Shown: positions 1-11,742, counted from the first letter of the stretch. The stretch is DNA of 64,000 nt from Bagarius yarrelli (GCA_005784505.1 VCAZ01000137.1:828501-892500), one strand, 5' to 3'. The notes: generated from the letters alone by a model not told the origin. Made by a program: numbers and translations.

Positions 1-760
1 TATAAAACCATTTTTAAACATTATTTAAACAAATCATAGACTTTAGAATGTTGTGTGTTATATTAACATCACTACCTTTTATTAGTAAATTTAAGTGAAA
101 CCAATTTGTAACTATTGCGTTAAACCCATTAGATTTAACGAAATATTCTATTTGTTGTAGGTTGAAAGGTTCTTAAAGTCGAGTTTATGAATCGCAGTCA
201 GTGTGTTCCTATTATTACTATTAATACTCCTAAATTATCTTTGATGATTAGATTGGGTTACTAGTTCCTTGCGTTCTGTGAATAAGCAGCCAGAGCGCAG
301 TCATGCACAACCTCAATCCAATCCTTACTTTAATTTATCTTTTATAGGGGAAATCTGCACTTAAGTATAGATAAAAAGGGTCAAAGGGTGAAAAAGAGAG
401 CTGTTGATGGACCTGAAGTGCAACTGGAATTAAATAAATGGATGGAAGGGGGGACAGACTTCTATGATGACTCTGTGGTTTGAGCTTTGAGCTACTCTCA
501 GAAGGCTGTAAGTTTGAATCCCAGCACTGGGCTATTTACCCCAGATTGTATGTACATTTTATAATAAATACAGTCAGTCTAGTACTGATCTAATTCCAAT
601 ATGATCGATTATAAAAAAATAAAATAAAAAGGAGAAATTGGTCGATTTGGTTTTGGGTTTTGTTTTTTTTGTGCCGAACTGCCAAAGCCGCTGCTTTCTG
701 CTTCTGCTCTTTTTTTTGTGAATGAAGAAACGCTCGCGCTTAATGAATGGTGCTAGTAGA
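1..760. other. Region upstream of dusp4
   Basis: AT-rich non-coding sequence with no gene that I can recognise. A degenerate tRNA-derived SINE-like piece lies at about 465-535 and keeps a B-box-like GTTTGAATCCC. Base composition becomes CpG-richer after about 720, at the approach to the dusp4 promoter. Confidence 0.5.
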
Positions 761-761
761 A

Positions 762-826
762 GACGTCATCACCATTCTGACGTCGCGCTCCTTATTTGGA
801 AGCGAGCTCGCCCATTCATAAAAACG
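762..826 (+). promoter_or_regulatory. dusp4: dusp4 proximal promoter: two CRE-like sites, CArG box, TATA-like element
   Basis: Read directly: GACGTCA at 762-768, TGACGTCG at 778-785, CCTTATTTGG at 790-799 (a perfect CC(A/T)6GG serum response element core) and a TATA-like TCATAAAAAC at about 816-825. The block is about 150-220 nt upstream of the dusp4 start codon at 980. CREs bind CREB/ATF factors and CArG boxes bind serum response factor; both are typical of immediate-early and MAP-kinase feedback genes. The transcription start is inferred at roughly 845-855 from the TATA-like element and is not otherwise shown. Confidence 0.6.
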
Positions 827-979
827 GAAAGAGCTTCTCCGCCTGTGGTAGTAATGTTCTGGTGAGGAAAAGAGCGCAGAGAAGATTGCGAACACGGAAA
901 CTGGGGCTTCGTTTTTATTACTCGTTTGTTTGTATAAGAACAGAAGGCATCAGTACATACTATCGATATCAACAGCACG

Positions 980-1349
980 ATGGAGCAGCTGAGCGACATG
1001 GAGTGCGGAGTGTTGAAGCGGCTGCTGAAAGAGGAGGGAGCGGCGAGGTGTCTGCTGCTGGACTGCCGCTCCTTCCTGGCGTTCAGCGCCTGCCACATCC
1101 GGAGTGCCGTCAATGTCCGCTGCAACACGATTGTGCGCCGGAGAGCGAAGGGTTCGGTGTCCCTGGACCAGATTCTAGCTGGTGATGAAGAGGTAAAGTC
1201 CAGACTGATCTCAGGCCTGTATTCTGCCGTCATCCTGTACGACGAGCGCACTCCGGATGCGGCCAGTCTGAAAGAGGACAGTACCATCGCACTGGTGTTT
1301 AACGCGCTGGGCAAAGACACTTTCAACACTGAGGTCTATCTGCTCAAAG
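980..1349 (+). CDS. dusp4: dusp4 coding exon 1
   Basis: Encodes residues 1-123 and the first base of codon 124: most of the rhodanese/CH2 domain with the VRCNTIVRRRAKGSV kinase-docking segment. The donor is AAAG|gtaaaa. The 5'UTR is the stretch from about 850 to 979. Confidence 0.93.
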
Positions 1350-4300
1350 GTAAAAAAAAATAAATAAAAAAAAAATAACATAAAATAACATAAAAACACA
1401 AGCCAACAGATAAATAGAAATTTGTCAATGTAATACAATTTAATTTGTTTTACCTTCCAGCATATACATTTGTTTAAAACAGGTGATTAATTAAGTAATA
1501 TAATAGATTAAACGTGTGTTATTTAATTAGTCTTACAAATAATAATGAATAGTTTAGTATTTCTGTGCGTAATTTGTAAGAACACATTTCGGCTTTTGGA
1601 TAATTCGGCGGTGTGACTGAACTAACCACAGTCCGACTTCTGTTTGTCCAACATCTGTCTCATAAAGTACAGTGACTGAAGGAAAAAAAAAAGAATAGAC
1701 GCTCATTTTCCCCTTTGTTTTAAAATATTGGGACAGTAAGATCTGATCCTTTTCTATTGTGTTCACATCTCATACCGCTTTTACACTGGAGGCCCTGACA
1801 TCACTGGGAGACTCGAATAAAACAATGTGCGTCTTCAAAATTTACGCACAAAATAATCGGATTTAATGAGCCTTTAAATCGAATAAAAAGCTGAAATGGA
1901 CGCTGCGTAAAGTGCGCACAGGAATTCATTTAGCGGCCGAATAAAAAAAAATGACAACAGAGAAAAATTCTCTCAAAAATTAAAATGTCCGTTTAAGAGG
2001 TTTTCCTATTTAAAGAATTTATGTGGTAGGAATAAACTAAAACCAGACCGAGTCTGAGATCGGATGATTTTTGGTCTTTACAGAACACAGACAGGGCTTT
2101 CGTTGTTGTTCATTTTTAACGATATTCTGTATGTTGGTTCCTTACAGGGGGATACGACCGGTTCTTCTCTCAATATCCGGACTTCTGTTTAAAGAGCAAA
2201 TGTCTGCCGACGCTGGCGGCTCAGAGCAGCACCGAGACGAGCTGTACCTCCTGCACAACTCCACAACACGACCAGGTGAGATTTCCGTTTCCATCAGAAT
2301 GTCCATCAGGCTGATATCACACTGCACGCGGAAGCGGTGGTGTCCGACAGCGCATTAACTGACCTACAGTAACCCGGGCTACAGAATGGAGCTTTAATGG
2401 TCCATCGATTGGTGTCATTAAGCTCTTATTTTTCCGGCCGGTAGCTATCTTTACTCAGCTCTATTTTACTCCTGCATCATTTCCTGGCTTCATCTTAAAA
2501 GCAGGTCGGCGACCCCAAAATCAATATGGCTGCTTCCACTTCCGGCCGAGCAAACACCATAATAACATAAGCCCATTGCTGCCATAACGACAGTGTTGGA
2601 AATAAGAGTACTAAACTGTACCTTTGCTTGTCATTGGTGTCTAAAGTGTCCACATCTTTACTGTGTGTCTCTTACCTAAAAAGAGGAGCATTAAAAACAG
2701 TCTATTTATGTACAAAAGATCTCCAGTTCTAAATAAAAGGAACACATCAAACCTAAGTACCCTGGAGACATGACGGTCATGATAAGTTAGGATTTTTACT
2801 GTCTGGAAATAAATAAACATTCGAGAGCTCATAACTACATGACTTTGAAACATTTTCCTAAACTGGAGGGTTTTTTTGTCCTCCTCACAGGGTGGACCGG
2901 TGGAGATCCTTCCCTTCCTGTTTCTCGGCAGTGCCTTTCATGCCTCCAAAAAGGACATGCTGGATGGCATGGGAATCTCTGCACTGCTGAATGTGTCTTC
3001 AAATTGTCCCAACCACTTTGAAGGAGTCTACCAGTACAAGTGCATCCCAGTGGAGGACAACCACAAAGAAGACATCAGCTCCTGGTTCATCGAAGCTATC
3101 GATTTCATAGGTGAGCAAAGATTCTAATCATGAGTCTCCCAGTATCCGCTGAGCATGTGCTAATGAACGGGGCAGGATTAAACCGGTGTCGAGTGAGTAG
3201 TTGGAAATGGGTTTTGCGCAGTTTTGCTGCATTTCATTGTTGTATTTTTGTTCCTGTAAACGGTCCCGTGTCAGTCAGTGATTAACAGACTCATCTGCAT
3301 CACACAGACGTCTGTTTAGGTTGTCCAAATCAGTCTCAATCTCTCACCCATTTTTTTATTCTGAAAGCATGTGCATACGTGTGCATTCACTTGCGTTTTG
3401 ATGATGGCCGACGTATTAAAAATGGGTGGGATATTTGGAAAAGCTCAATGATTAAAGATGCAGTAAAGAGCTGCTGCTTGTTCGGAGGGATGGGTTGGTT
3501 TTTTTCAGTCTGAGTCGTTCTTCATTACACAGGGATTTCTGAGACTGTGGGTGGTGAAGAAGAGCAGGGCATCCTCAGGATCCGATTTCAGTGCAGCAAA
3601 CATCATCTGCATCAAAAAGCTAATGCTGAAAAAAGGAGGGGGGGGGGCTATGTGAGCATGTATGAATGCATCAGAGTGCGGAGCTCAGGGACTGGGCTCT
3701 GACTCATCCACCATTCAGCAGCACACTGTTTCCTCAGTCACACAGCAATTTGAGTTTCAAATAATAAAGGGTGCCCAGAGGAGAATCTATAAAGTCATGC
3801 CTCAGGCTGATCCTTTTTTATTAAAACTGATTAAAAATGATGCGGAGCGCTCTTCATGGTACCTACCAAAGACGTCCCGTGATGTCATTAATAAATCTAT
3901 TTTGAGACCTTTACTTTTCTACAAGAGAGAAAAAAAATGAGGACTAGGTGATGCATAGACGAGAAGAAAACGATGGTTGTCGCCTGCTTTGTGTTGCCAC
4001 TGATTTCTCACTTCTGAATTAATGACTAGCATCCCGCCGGTACTGGCAGGGTGTGGACATGTTCCAGCGGAGTGTGTAGGGTGTGAAACATCCCCCAGGC
4101 AGTATTGTTCATCTGAGAATTGTTCTTCTTGAGGTGTCGGTCTGCTTTGGAATCATCAATACCGTTTAAAGTAATTAAGACACTGTTGGTTTCTCTTTGT
4201 TTTGTTTTTTAAACAATTGTTCCAGCTATCAGGTTGGGATCTCAGCAAATGACATGTTGTTTTAAGGATCTATTGAGACGCCGATGTTTATATTCAACAT

Positions 4301-4711
4301 AACACATTTTCCATTTTCTTTCCTACAGATTCGGTGAAAGATTCCAACGGCCGTGTCCTTGTTCACTGCCAAGCCGGAATCTCACGCTCGGCCACTATTT
4401 GCCTGGCGTACCTAATGAAGAAGAAGCGCGTGTGCCTGGACGAGGCTTTTGAGTTTGTCAAGCAGCGGCGCAGCATCATCTCCCCAAATTTCAGCTTCAT
4501 GGGCCAGTTGCTGCAGTTTGAATCACAGGTGCTGGCAACGTCGTGCTCAGTGGAGGCCGCCAGCCCGTCAGCTACGCTGGGTCCCAAGTCTTCCCCATCA
4601 ACAACCTCACCCTTTATCTTCAGCTTCCCTATGGGGCCGGTGGGGCCACACGGGCAGCCCAGTAGTCTTTCCTACTTACAGAGCCCCATCACCACCTCAC
4701 CCAGCTGCTGA
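980..4711 (+). CDS. dusp4: Dual specificity phosphatase 4 (MKP-2), complete, 4 exons
   Basis: Coding exons are 980-1349, 2148-2275, 2891-3110 and 4329-4711 (1,101 nt, 366 aa plus stop), with all GT-AG introns and matching phases (1, 0, 1). The enzyme removes phosphate from Thr and Tyr of the MAP-kinase activation loop (ERK, JNK, p38), mainly in the nucleus. The N-terminal rhodanese/CH2 domain (about residues 10-135) carries the basic kinase-interaction motif RRR at 53-55. The dual-specificity catalytic domain (about 167-310) has the general acid Asp222 and the loop HCQAGISRSA with Cys253 and Arg259. The C-terminus ends SPITTSPSC, shared by DUSP1 and DUSP4. VSLDQI, SGLYSAVILYDER and the long conserved tail favour DUSP4 over DUSP1. 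The ATG at 980 has A at -3 and G at +4. Exon 1 lacks the Gly-rich insertion I recall in mammalian DUSP4, which explains the slightly shorter protein. Confidence 0.95.
1350..2147 (+). other. dusp4: dusp4 intron 1
   Basis: AT-rich intron with a canonical donor and an acceptor ...ttccttacag. I see no repeat or gene in it. Confidence 0.85.
2148..2275 (+). CDS. dusp4: dusp4 coding exon 2
   Basis: Completes the CH2 domain (GGYDRFFSQYPDFC) and encodes the variable Ser/Thr-rich linker with the CTSCTTPQHDQ motif seen in the DUSP1/DUSP4 group. Phase 1 in, phase 0 out; the donor is CAG|gtgaga. Confidence 0.93.
2276..2890 (+). other. dusp4: dusp4 intron 2
   Basis: Non-coding, with acceptor ...ctcctcacag. 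No recognisable repeat. Confidence 0.85.
2891..3110 (+). CDS. dusp4: dusp4 coding exon 3
   Basis: First half of the catalytic domain, residues 167-239: GGPVEILPFLFLGSAFHAS, NVSSNCPNHFEG and PVEDNHKEDISSWF, with the general acid Asp222 in PVEDN. Phase 0 in, phase 1 out; the donor is ATAG|gtgagc. Confidence 0.95.
3111..4328 (+). other. dusp4: dusp4 intron 3
   Basis: 1.2-kb intron ending ...tttcctacag. It contains a short G run near 3640 and an open stretch at 3662-3940 without similarity to anything I know, which I treat as chance. Confidence 0.8.
4329..4711 (+). CDS. dusp4: dusp4 coding exon 4 with the catalytic loop
   Basis: Encodes residues 240-366: GRVLVHCQAGISRSATICLA (Cys253 nucleophile, Arg259), AFEFVKQRRSIISPNFSFMG, and the terminal SPITTSPSC followed by TGA at 4709-4711. 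The exon layout matches the four-exon structure of DUSP1/DUSP4 genes. Confidence 0.95.
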
Positions 4712-6100
4712 TATAATGCTTAGCCATCAGTGGCAAAACATCACAGACTGTGCTATAAAGAGAGGACTCACTTATGAAGGATACAAGGACATTGCCTCTG
4801 AGGGGGTTCAGGGAACCAGCACCATTTTTAAATCAACACAACTCCAAGGTAGATCGGTGGCTGGTTGGGAATCTCCACTAGGCAATTGTGAACTTGAATA
4901 AGACAAGAAAATCAGAACTTGTGTTTATTTTTGAGTGCAGAACATCTCGGGTTCTTCCAAAGCCCCGCAGTGCGGTTTAAATAAAGACAGTGGGGATTGG
5001 GACATGCCCCCCTTGTCTTCCTGGTCTAACTAACTGACAAAGAGCAGCTGTATTGGGTATTGCACACTGTCCAGGACTGCTGACTTTATCATCCTCCTCC
5101 TCTTTTTACCAGTTAGAAAGAAAATGCCTGTACCTGCTGATGGTCAGGGGAATCAAACAGCATGTCTCATTAGTTTTTTGTGTAATTGCTTAGTCAGTGC
5201 CTTGTACAGAGAAGGCACAGGAGACCTGACACAGACAGGCCTGGAATCCCATCCTGCACACCACCTTCTCTGTGGGCTCAGATCTTTACAAGCAGACAGA
5301 CGAACGGACTGAAATGTTTTTAACCTGCAATACGTCTCCGCCTCTCCAGCGAAACAGAGCAATAACCTGTCCCTGCCTCTTCCCAGTGACCACCAAAGCA
5401 CTGTTGTGTTGCAGATGTCTATCACACGGTACAATCTTGCTCTTGATGTCTGATAATTTGTACAGTAGCAGGCGGAGGCGTTATCTCTGCTGTATGCATT
5501 GCAGATCAGAGTCGGATAAAAGAATGTTCTCATTTTTTACAATCCTTTTGGTACAGATTTGTTTTTGGTCGGTACAAAGACTTTCCTAGGTCACTTTGAT
5601 GGGTCTAACCACTGTAAACTTGATTTCTGATGTAATTGTGGTAGCTACAGCTTTAGCTGCTTAGAGAACTCGATAACGAGTGAAGTGCAGTATGAGTCTC
5701 CACACGGACATTTTATTTACAGCTCATCTCAAACACTGAATCGAAGGTTTCATCGTTCGACTTTCCTGGCGAATGTGGGCGCCTTTTCTAAAGAGCACTT
5801 TTAAGTGATGCAATATGCTGAGGTTTTGTTTTGCACATGCCCACAAAAGGTAGAGCAAGCTGAATTATACGGTTTGTTTGTCTCACTCGTCCATGTAAAT
5901 TTGATGTTTTTTCTTCACATTACTGATGAATGCAATACTTTTTACTGTATCCGTCCACTGAGACGTGTAGACTGCCCATGGCAATATCAGTCCGTTCCAT
6001 TTTAAAGCAGTTTGTTGTGTATGTATATTTTATTTATTCCTTGACTTTCACTGTCAAATACAACAACATTCTTTAATGAAACCCTGGTGTGATTCATTCA
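4712..6100 (+). other. dusp4: Probable dusp4 3' untranslated region
   Basis: No further coding sequence. AATAAA at 4980-4985 is a candidate proximal poly(A) signal. AU-rich ATTTA-type motifs recur (for example near 5709 and 6021-6042), which would suit an unstable early-response mRNA. The true 3' end is not determined; 6100 is a guess where the sequence becomes repeat-rich. Confidence 0.45.
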
Positions 6101-6476
6101 TGTATTTTCTTGGATTTTTTTTTTTTTTTGGAAATTATAGCAATAATGGCCTCACAGCGCCCCCCAGACATGTCAATTTGCAACTGCAACCTCACTGATT
6201 TCTCACCTTAAACAGTGTTCAATAGAAATTCCACAATTTGTTAAAAAAAAGCAAACATTTTTATTAAATATAATATAAAGTAACTGTTATTGAGAAGACA
6301 CTGTTGAGTTTCTGTCCTTTTAGTCTCATCTCTAAAAGTCATTGGTCAGCCTGTATAGTTAATATAAACATACAACTAGATTGATTTTTATAAAGACCTT
6401 TAAATTGTGCCACCAAAAATTAGATTGATATATTATTCAGTGCCAGAATTTCTGGGTTTACCATATCTACCTTAAA

Positions 6477-6478
<2 letters not shown>

Positions 6479-6534
<56 letters not shown>
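6479..6534. repeat. (AC)n microsatellite
   Basis: Uninterrupted AC dinucleotides over about 55 nt. Confidence 0.95.
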
Positions 6535-6537
<3 letters not shown>

Positions 6538-6692
6538 CCGTTTGGCATGGTCTGACCTTAATTGACCGGCCCGGGAAGCTTAATTATATGACATAAAACA
6601 TTTATTGGACATTTCTCTGTTATTAACAGGTGAAGGGATGTGTGACTGTGAGAAATATTAGATCTTTTTAGCTCGGTGGTTCTTAAGCACCC

Positions 6693-6742
6693 CCCCTAAC
6701 ACACACACCCACACCCACACCCACACACACACACACACACCC
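6693..6742. repeat. CCCACA/CA-rich simple repeat
   Basis: CACACACCCACACCCACACC pattern running into (CA)n. Confidence 0.8.
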
Positions 6743-7360
6743 CATCCCACATCCCCTGCACACAAACAATGTTTTCAGTCTTCATCATTTAATCAGACCC
6801 CCCTTTATAATGTTATCGTGCAATTAGAATAAAAAATATAGGAAATATTCAATAAACAGACAAACAAAAACTATTGAACAGATATCCAGGTCTGGCGTCT
6901 GTGATTACTGTAGTCACACAGCACAGCGTCTGTTAAGTTAAAGGTGAGGAGAAGAATGTAGTGGAGATAATCTGTGATATCAGCATCATTTTTTCAGCTG
7001 TGAGACTAATGACTTAGGGAAACTTCATCATAGACCCATTTAACACACCTGTTTCTTTCACCCCCATTATTTGTGTTCAAACACCCCCCACCCCCACAGG
7101 CACCACCAGATTTCTAACACCTCCCAAACTTTGTCTGGCACCCCATCACTGATCACTAGTTTGGACAGAGGTTATTGTTTCGGTTTAGAAGTAGAGCTTT
7201 AATGTTTTAATGTCTGCGTTGTCTATCTGCACTGTTTGCACTTTATGTGGCAAAGATTTAATTTATTCTTCAGCTCTTATGCTTTAAGTTGTTTTGTGTG
7301 TTGTTTTGTGTCGCACCATGAAGTCCTGGAGAAACGTTGTTTAATTTCACTGTGAACTGA

Positions 7361-7498
7361 CGGGAAGTGGCGGCTTAGGGGTTATGGTGTTGTACTGATA
7401 CCAGCGGGGTTCGCTGTGGCCCCTTAACCTCCACCTGCTCAGCCGTATAAAAGAGATAAATGTAAGTCGCTCTGGATAAGAACGTCTGATAAATGGTG
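7361..7498 (+). mobile_element. tRNA-derived SINE copy
   Basis: Starts GGGAAGTGGCGGCTTAGGGG, keeps a B-box-like GGGGTTCGC, then the family body (CCCCTTAACC, ACCTGCTCAG, GTATAAAAGAGATAAATG) and the conserved end TAAGTCGCTCTGGATAAG. It is one of at least a dozen copies in the window. Confidence 0.75.
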
Positions 7499-7516
7499 TG
7501 AGTGCACTGCATCTGC

Positions 7517-7588
7517 TATATATCTGTCTATCTCTCTGTCTATCTCTCTCTGTCTATCTATCTGTCTATCTGTCTGTCTGTCTATCTA

Positions 7589-7623
<35 letters not shown>

Positions 7624-7838
7624 GTCTATCTATCTGTCTATCTGTCTATCTATCTATGTCTATCTATCTATGTCTATCTGTCTGTCTATCTATCTGTCTG
7701 TCTGTCTATCTCTCTGTCTATCTATCTATCTATCTATCTGTCTATCTGTCTATCTATCTATCTCTCTATCTATCTATCTATCTATCTATCTGTCTATCTG
7801 TCTATCTATCTATCTATCTATCTCTGTCTGTCTATCTA

Positions 7839-7869
<31 letters not shown>

Positions 7870-7892
7870 GTCTCTCTATCTATCTATCTATG

Positions 7893-7925
<33 letters not shown>

Positions 7926-7926
7926 G
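7517..7926. repeat. TCTA/TCTG (GATA/GACA) tetranucleotide block
   Basis: About 410 nt of mixed TCTA, TCTG and some TCTC tetranucleotides; the complement is GATA/GACA. TCTG runs dominate the right end. Confidence 0.97.
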
Positions 7927-8163
7927 GCGGTGATTCTTGCACACATTTGACAGTGTTCAGTTGTGGTGTCTCTCTCAGATACTGTGCACTTCTAATCTGC
8001 TGATTTAGGTCATTTTAGATGGACATTTATCAACACTGCCTCATTAACTGAAGGATTTAGAAGAATAATTAAATTCTCTAATCTAATTTAATTCACAAAT
8101 ATTACTTTTCTGTAATATACCAACGCACTGAATAAAGTAGAACAATGACTGGGAGTTTGTGTT

Positions 8164-8312
8164 TTACATTTATCTCTTATATCACTCAGAAATTGGGAGT
8201 TAGGGGCCTTGTTCGGGGGCCCAGCAGTGGCACTTTGGTGGTGCTCTGAATCGAACCCCGATCTACCGACTACCAGTCCAACACCTTAAACCACAGAGCT
8301 ACCACTTCCCCT
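8164..8312 (-). mobile_element. tRNA-derived SINE copy
   Basis: Reverse orientation: GGGGAAGTGGTAGCTCTGTG head, B box GGGGTTCGATTC, and the GGGCCCCCGAACAAGGCCCC body. It ends in ATAAATG as in the other copies. Confidence 0.8.
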
Positions 8313-8704
8313 ATACAAAAATCTTCACCTCTTCCGCTTTAAAGGTGCGAATGGTTTCACACCGTGTGGTTATTTATGGATTGATTTAACTGGCGCAGTT
8401 CTAATGTCAGCTTGTCCTGAAGAAGAACACAAGTTTAGTCATAGAACTTTAGTGATGGCTAACCAGCGTCTGGAACATCCTGCTGTTACATCATTGAGTT
8501 TTTTCCCGCTGATTGTGCCTTTCTTTCAGTCTGAAAGTGATGATATCAGTCATAATGTGCAAACAATCAGACCAACAGGTAAACCCCCCCCCCTCTGTGT
8601 AATCAGTCCAGATTAGTGTTTTTTCCACAGTACAGGAGTGAAGGTGAGTCACAGCATCAGTGTGGGGTGAAGCGGAGGAGGGAGAATAAACCCCACACGA
8701 GGAG

Positions 8705-10400
8705 CCGGTAGGTCATATGTACTTTATTAAGACTGGTTTACATGATTGAGCACTGTTCATTTAGTCGGCTTGTGGTAAACAGACCATCATATTCGGATTA
8801 ATGTAGAAGTAAATTATATAAAAAATTAACAGGGAGATAATTCGATACGAGTAAACGCTTAAGTGGTTCAGGCTGGGAGGTGAAATGACTGCGTAGTTGT
8901 GTCCTTTTTTTAACATCCGATTAGGTTTTCCACAATTTCCACCATCAACTTGGTGCTGGTGTAGCATAAAACTACCAGACAGACAGACAGATGTATGATT
9001 TTATAGCTGGGTATTGGTTTCATCCCAGTTTTAAAATACTTCTGGGCTGCAACCCAGAAACGGTGGTGTTGCCATGGCAACAAGAGTTTTTTTTTTATTT
9101 TTTAGATTTAATAGCTTGAAATGAATATTGTGGAGAAAGCAACAACACACACAGCTGAAAAAGCTTAAGACTCCATAAGAACAGTTTTGCTAAAACAAGC
9201 ACACACACACACACACACACACACACATGCATCCATCTTGTCTGTCTCTATTGTGTAGGATAATATTTGCACTGTAACCGGATTGCTGAAGGATTTTTTC
9301 CATGAGGAAACTCCTACACCTGGTCATGTTACATAAGCGTTTACTTTATGTGGGTTGCTTTGATTCCCTGTGCAGTGTGTTGGTGGGGAAGTGGAATACC
9401 GAACCCTTCTGCTTAAAGTGATTACAAACTAACAACAACCTCCAGCCAGACTGAACTGGTCATGTTAACATCCAACCTGTGAACGTGCACCAGTGATGCT
9501 GAAATGTCAGTAGTGTCTCAAAGGAGAGAAAAAAAAAAAACAATCTCGGCACAAGATTAAGTTGGAATGAGACCAAGAATAAACATCACACACTTCCGTC
9601 CGGTGACCAGGTACAGAATAATGTTGCTGCAAGCAGATAGAGCGATTGGAGAACAGGGGGAAAACAAAAAAGCTCCATTAATGCGGCTGCTCTTCATCAG
9701 AAAACGAGCACGGAAAGGAGAGCTTTTTACCAGCACCAATCCATCAACAAATCCAGGAAATGTTTCTGTTCGGGGAAAAGCCGTTTCCCGCTTTTGTTCG
9801 AATAAGTTAAACCCTTTCTGAAAGTGCAGATCTCCTAAAACAATGCATTTTTATCATTCAGATAATCGCAGGGAGGTGATGTGCACAATGAGGTCAAAAT
9901 CAAACATAGGAAAAAAAAGTGTTAAACATTTTTGCTATTAAATCCACACGTGTCCAACTTTCAGAAGTCTTTCACAACAATTAAAAAGCGTTAAAGACGT
10001 GAAGCTCCTCAGAACACGATTATGGAAAGATCAAAGGCAGCATTAACGGCGATGTGGTCCGACTTGTAGTGTGTTAGATTTAAAACATTTCACAATAAAA
10101 CAGTTTAAAGAAAGAACACAGAAGAACTGGAATAAACCAGAAATAAATGAGAAACAGCTACAGAGAGCGAGTCAGTTGTGTTCCATCGCTTCCGGCCTGG
10201 ATCCTCTGACCTGTGACCTCTGACCCAGGTGACCACCTAGAGGAGGCTTTAAAACATTAGAGCAGTGCAGGTGTGAGCTGTGTGAGATGAGAGACTGGGA
10301 GGTCGGGTGGGCAAAAGATCAGGATCAGCTGGGGGCCAGAATGTGTGTAAAGGAGTGTGTAACAGTCTAAGCAGTGTGCATGAGGGCGAGCGCTTGACAC
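8705..10400 (-). other. tnks: Probable tnks 3' untranslated region
   Basis: Lies downstream of the tnks stop codon (TGA, plus-strand 10403-10401). On the - strand a clear AATAAA occurs at 8728-8723, and transcription may end near 8705. A (CA)n tract lies at 9200-9227. The 1.7-kb length is an inference from the first strong poly(A) signal. Confidence 0.5.
8723..8728 (-). promoter_or_regulatory. tnks: Candidate poly(A) signal of tnks
   Basis: AATAAA on the - strand inside CTTAATAAAGTAC, about 1.7 kb after the stop codon. Weaker candidates may exist nearer the stop. Confidence 0.45.
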
Positions 10401-10487
10401 TCAGGATTTCTGCTCTGCTGCGGCTGGAGGCTGCGCCGTGCTCTCTGGCTTCATGATCTGGTATGTGATGAGGTACTCCGGGTACGC
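10401..10487 (-). CDS. tnks: tnks last coding exon
   Basis: Encodes [15 protein letters not shown] then a short Ala/Pro/Gln tail ending AAAEQKS and TGA. The final PARP beta strand is [11 protein letters not shown]. Acceptor ...gagcag|GCG after a GTT repeat-like tract. Confidence 0.94.
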   Translation of the reverse strand, partial: AYPEYLITYQIMKPESTAQPPAAAEQKS

Positions 10488-11384
10488 CTGCTCAACAACA
10501 ACAACAAAAAAACAACACATGACAAACAAAGAGTGAGCAGAGTTAACACAAATCCAGCAGTGTGTTAGAGTGAATCATTCACTTTTCTACTACTATTTTT
10601 TGCTACTCTTTTCTGAGGACATCAACCTGTTACACTGCTACTGATTGCTGGTACACATTATAACACACAACACAACACAAATGTGAGACTGGGTCAGTTA
10701 GTTTGCTGATACAGACTTGATAAAAAACACCTGGACCTCCTTTACACACCCACATTTGAGTGTACATTTCAGTTCTCTGTGCTTTCAAGTACTCGTCCGA
10801 GGGGGCTGGGGTGCTAATTAAACAGCCAGTGTTATTCAGTTATTTTAATTCTGAAATGCTTTACAGGCTCTGTGTGCATACACCATAAAGTTACTTACCA
10901 TTATTATTATTACCATTATTATTATTATCTGCATTCTGTATCTTTTGTCTTGTGAGATTGTAAACTTGCACTCCACTCTATCTTTTGTGTGTGCATACAT
11001 GTACAGGGTTCGGCAGACGTTCTTTATCCACAGTGACTTACATTTATCTCTTTTATCCAACTGGGCAATTAGGGGTTAAGGGCCTTGCTCAGGGGCCCAA
11101 TAGCGGTAACGTGGTTGTACTGGGAATTGAACCCACAATCTTCCAATTAACAGTCCACTCTATTACCCTATGCGCTACCAGTTACTAGGGGTGTGAATCT
11201 TTAGAAACTTTACGATTCCGATTTCAATGCTGGGAGTTCCCTATCTGATTCCGAAATTGATTTTAAATCTACACTTTGTTTTCAATTCTTCTGCTGTAAA
11301 TACGTGTTTACATCTTTACATAGAATTGGAGTTTCTATGGTTTTTGTGTATAGTTAGAATAGTTTATAGTTTGTGCAGCGCTCA

Positions 11385-11420
<36 letters not shown>

Positions 11421-11690
11421 GCATGTTTTCCCTCTGAGCTTGCCGTAGTTTGGTGAGAGTGCATGCGCACAGGGGTGTGAATACATGTCTGTATCTGATA
11501 AACCAGTTCAGTACATTTTGGACTGCTTTCGTTCATTTTATTCAGTTCTGGTCTTTAGGTGAAGCTGCGATGAACGCTCACTTACACTTATTATTTTTCT
11601 GTGATGCGCACCGTCACCATCTTATTTGAAATTAGCATCGATTCTGGACTTCAATTAATAAATTTTCCCCCAACCCTACCCACTTACTCC

Positions 11691-11742
<52 letters not shown>

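Larger units (their letters stand above)
6101..8704. other. dusp4-tnks convergent intergenic spacer
   Basis: Non-coding spacer between two convergent genes. It holds the (AC)n, CCACAC-rich and GATA/GACA tracts and two SINE copies listed separately. The open reading frames at 7498-8003 are translations of the TCTA/TCTG repeat and are not genes. Confidence 0.7.

Noticed and set aside
7498..8003. Long + strand open frames rich in Leu-Ser-Val-Cys-Tyr
   Set aside because: They are three-frame translations of the TCTA/TCTG tetranucleotide block, with no gene context.
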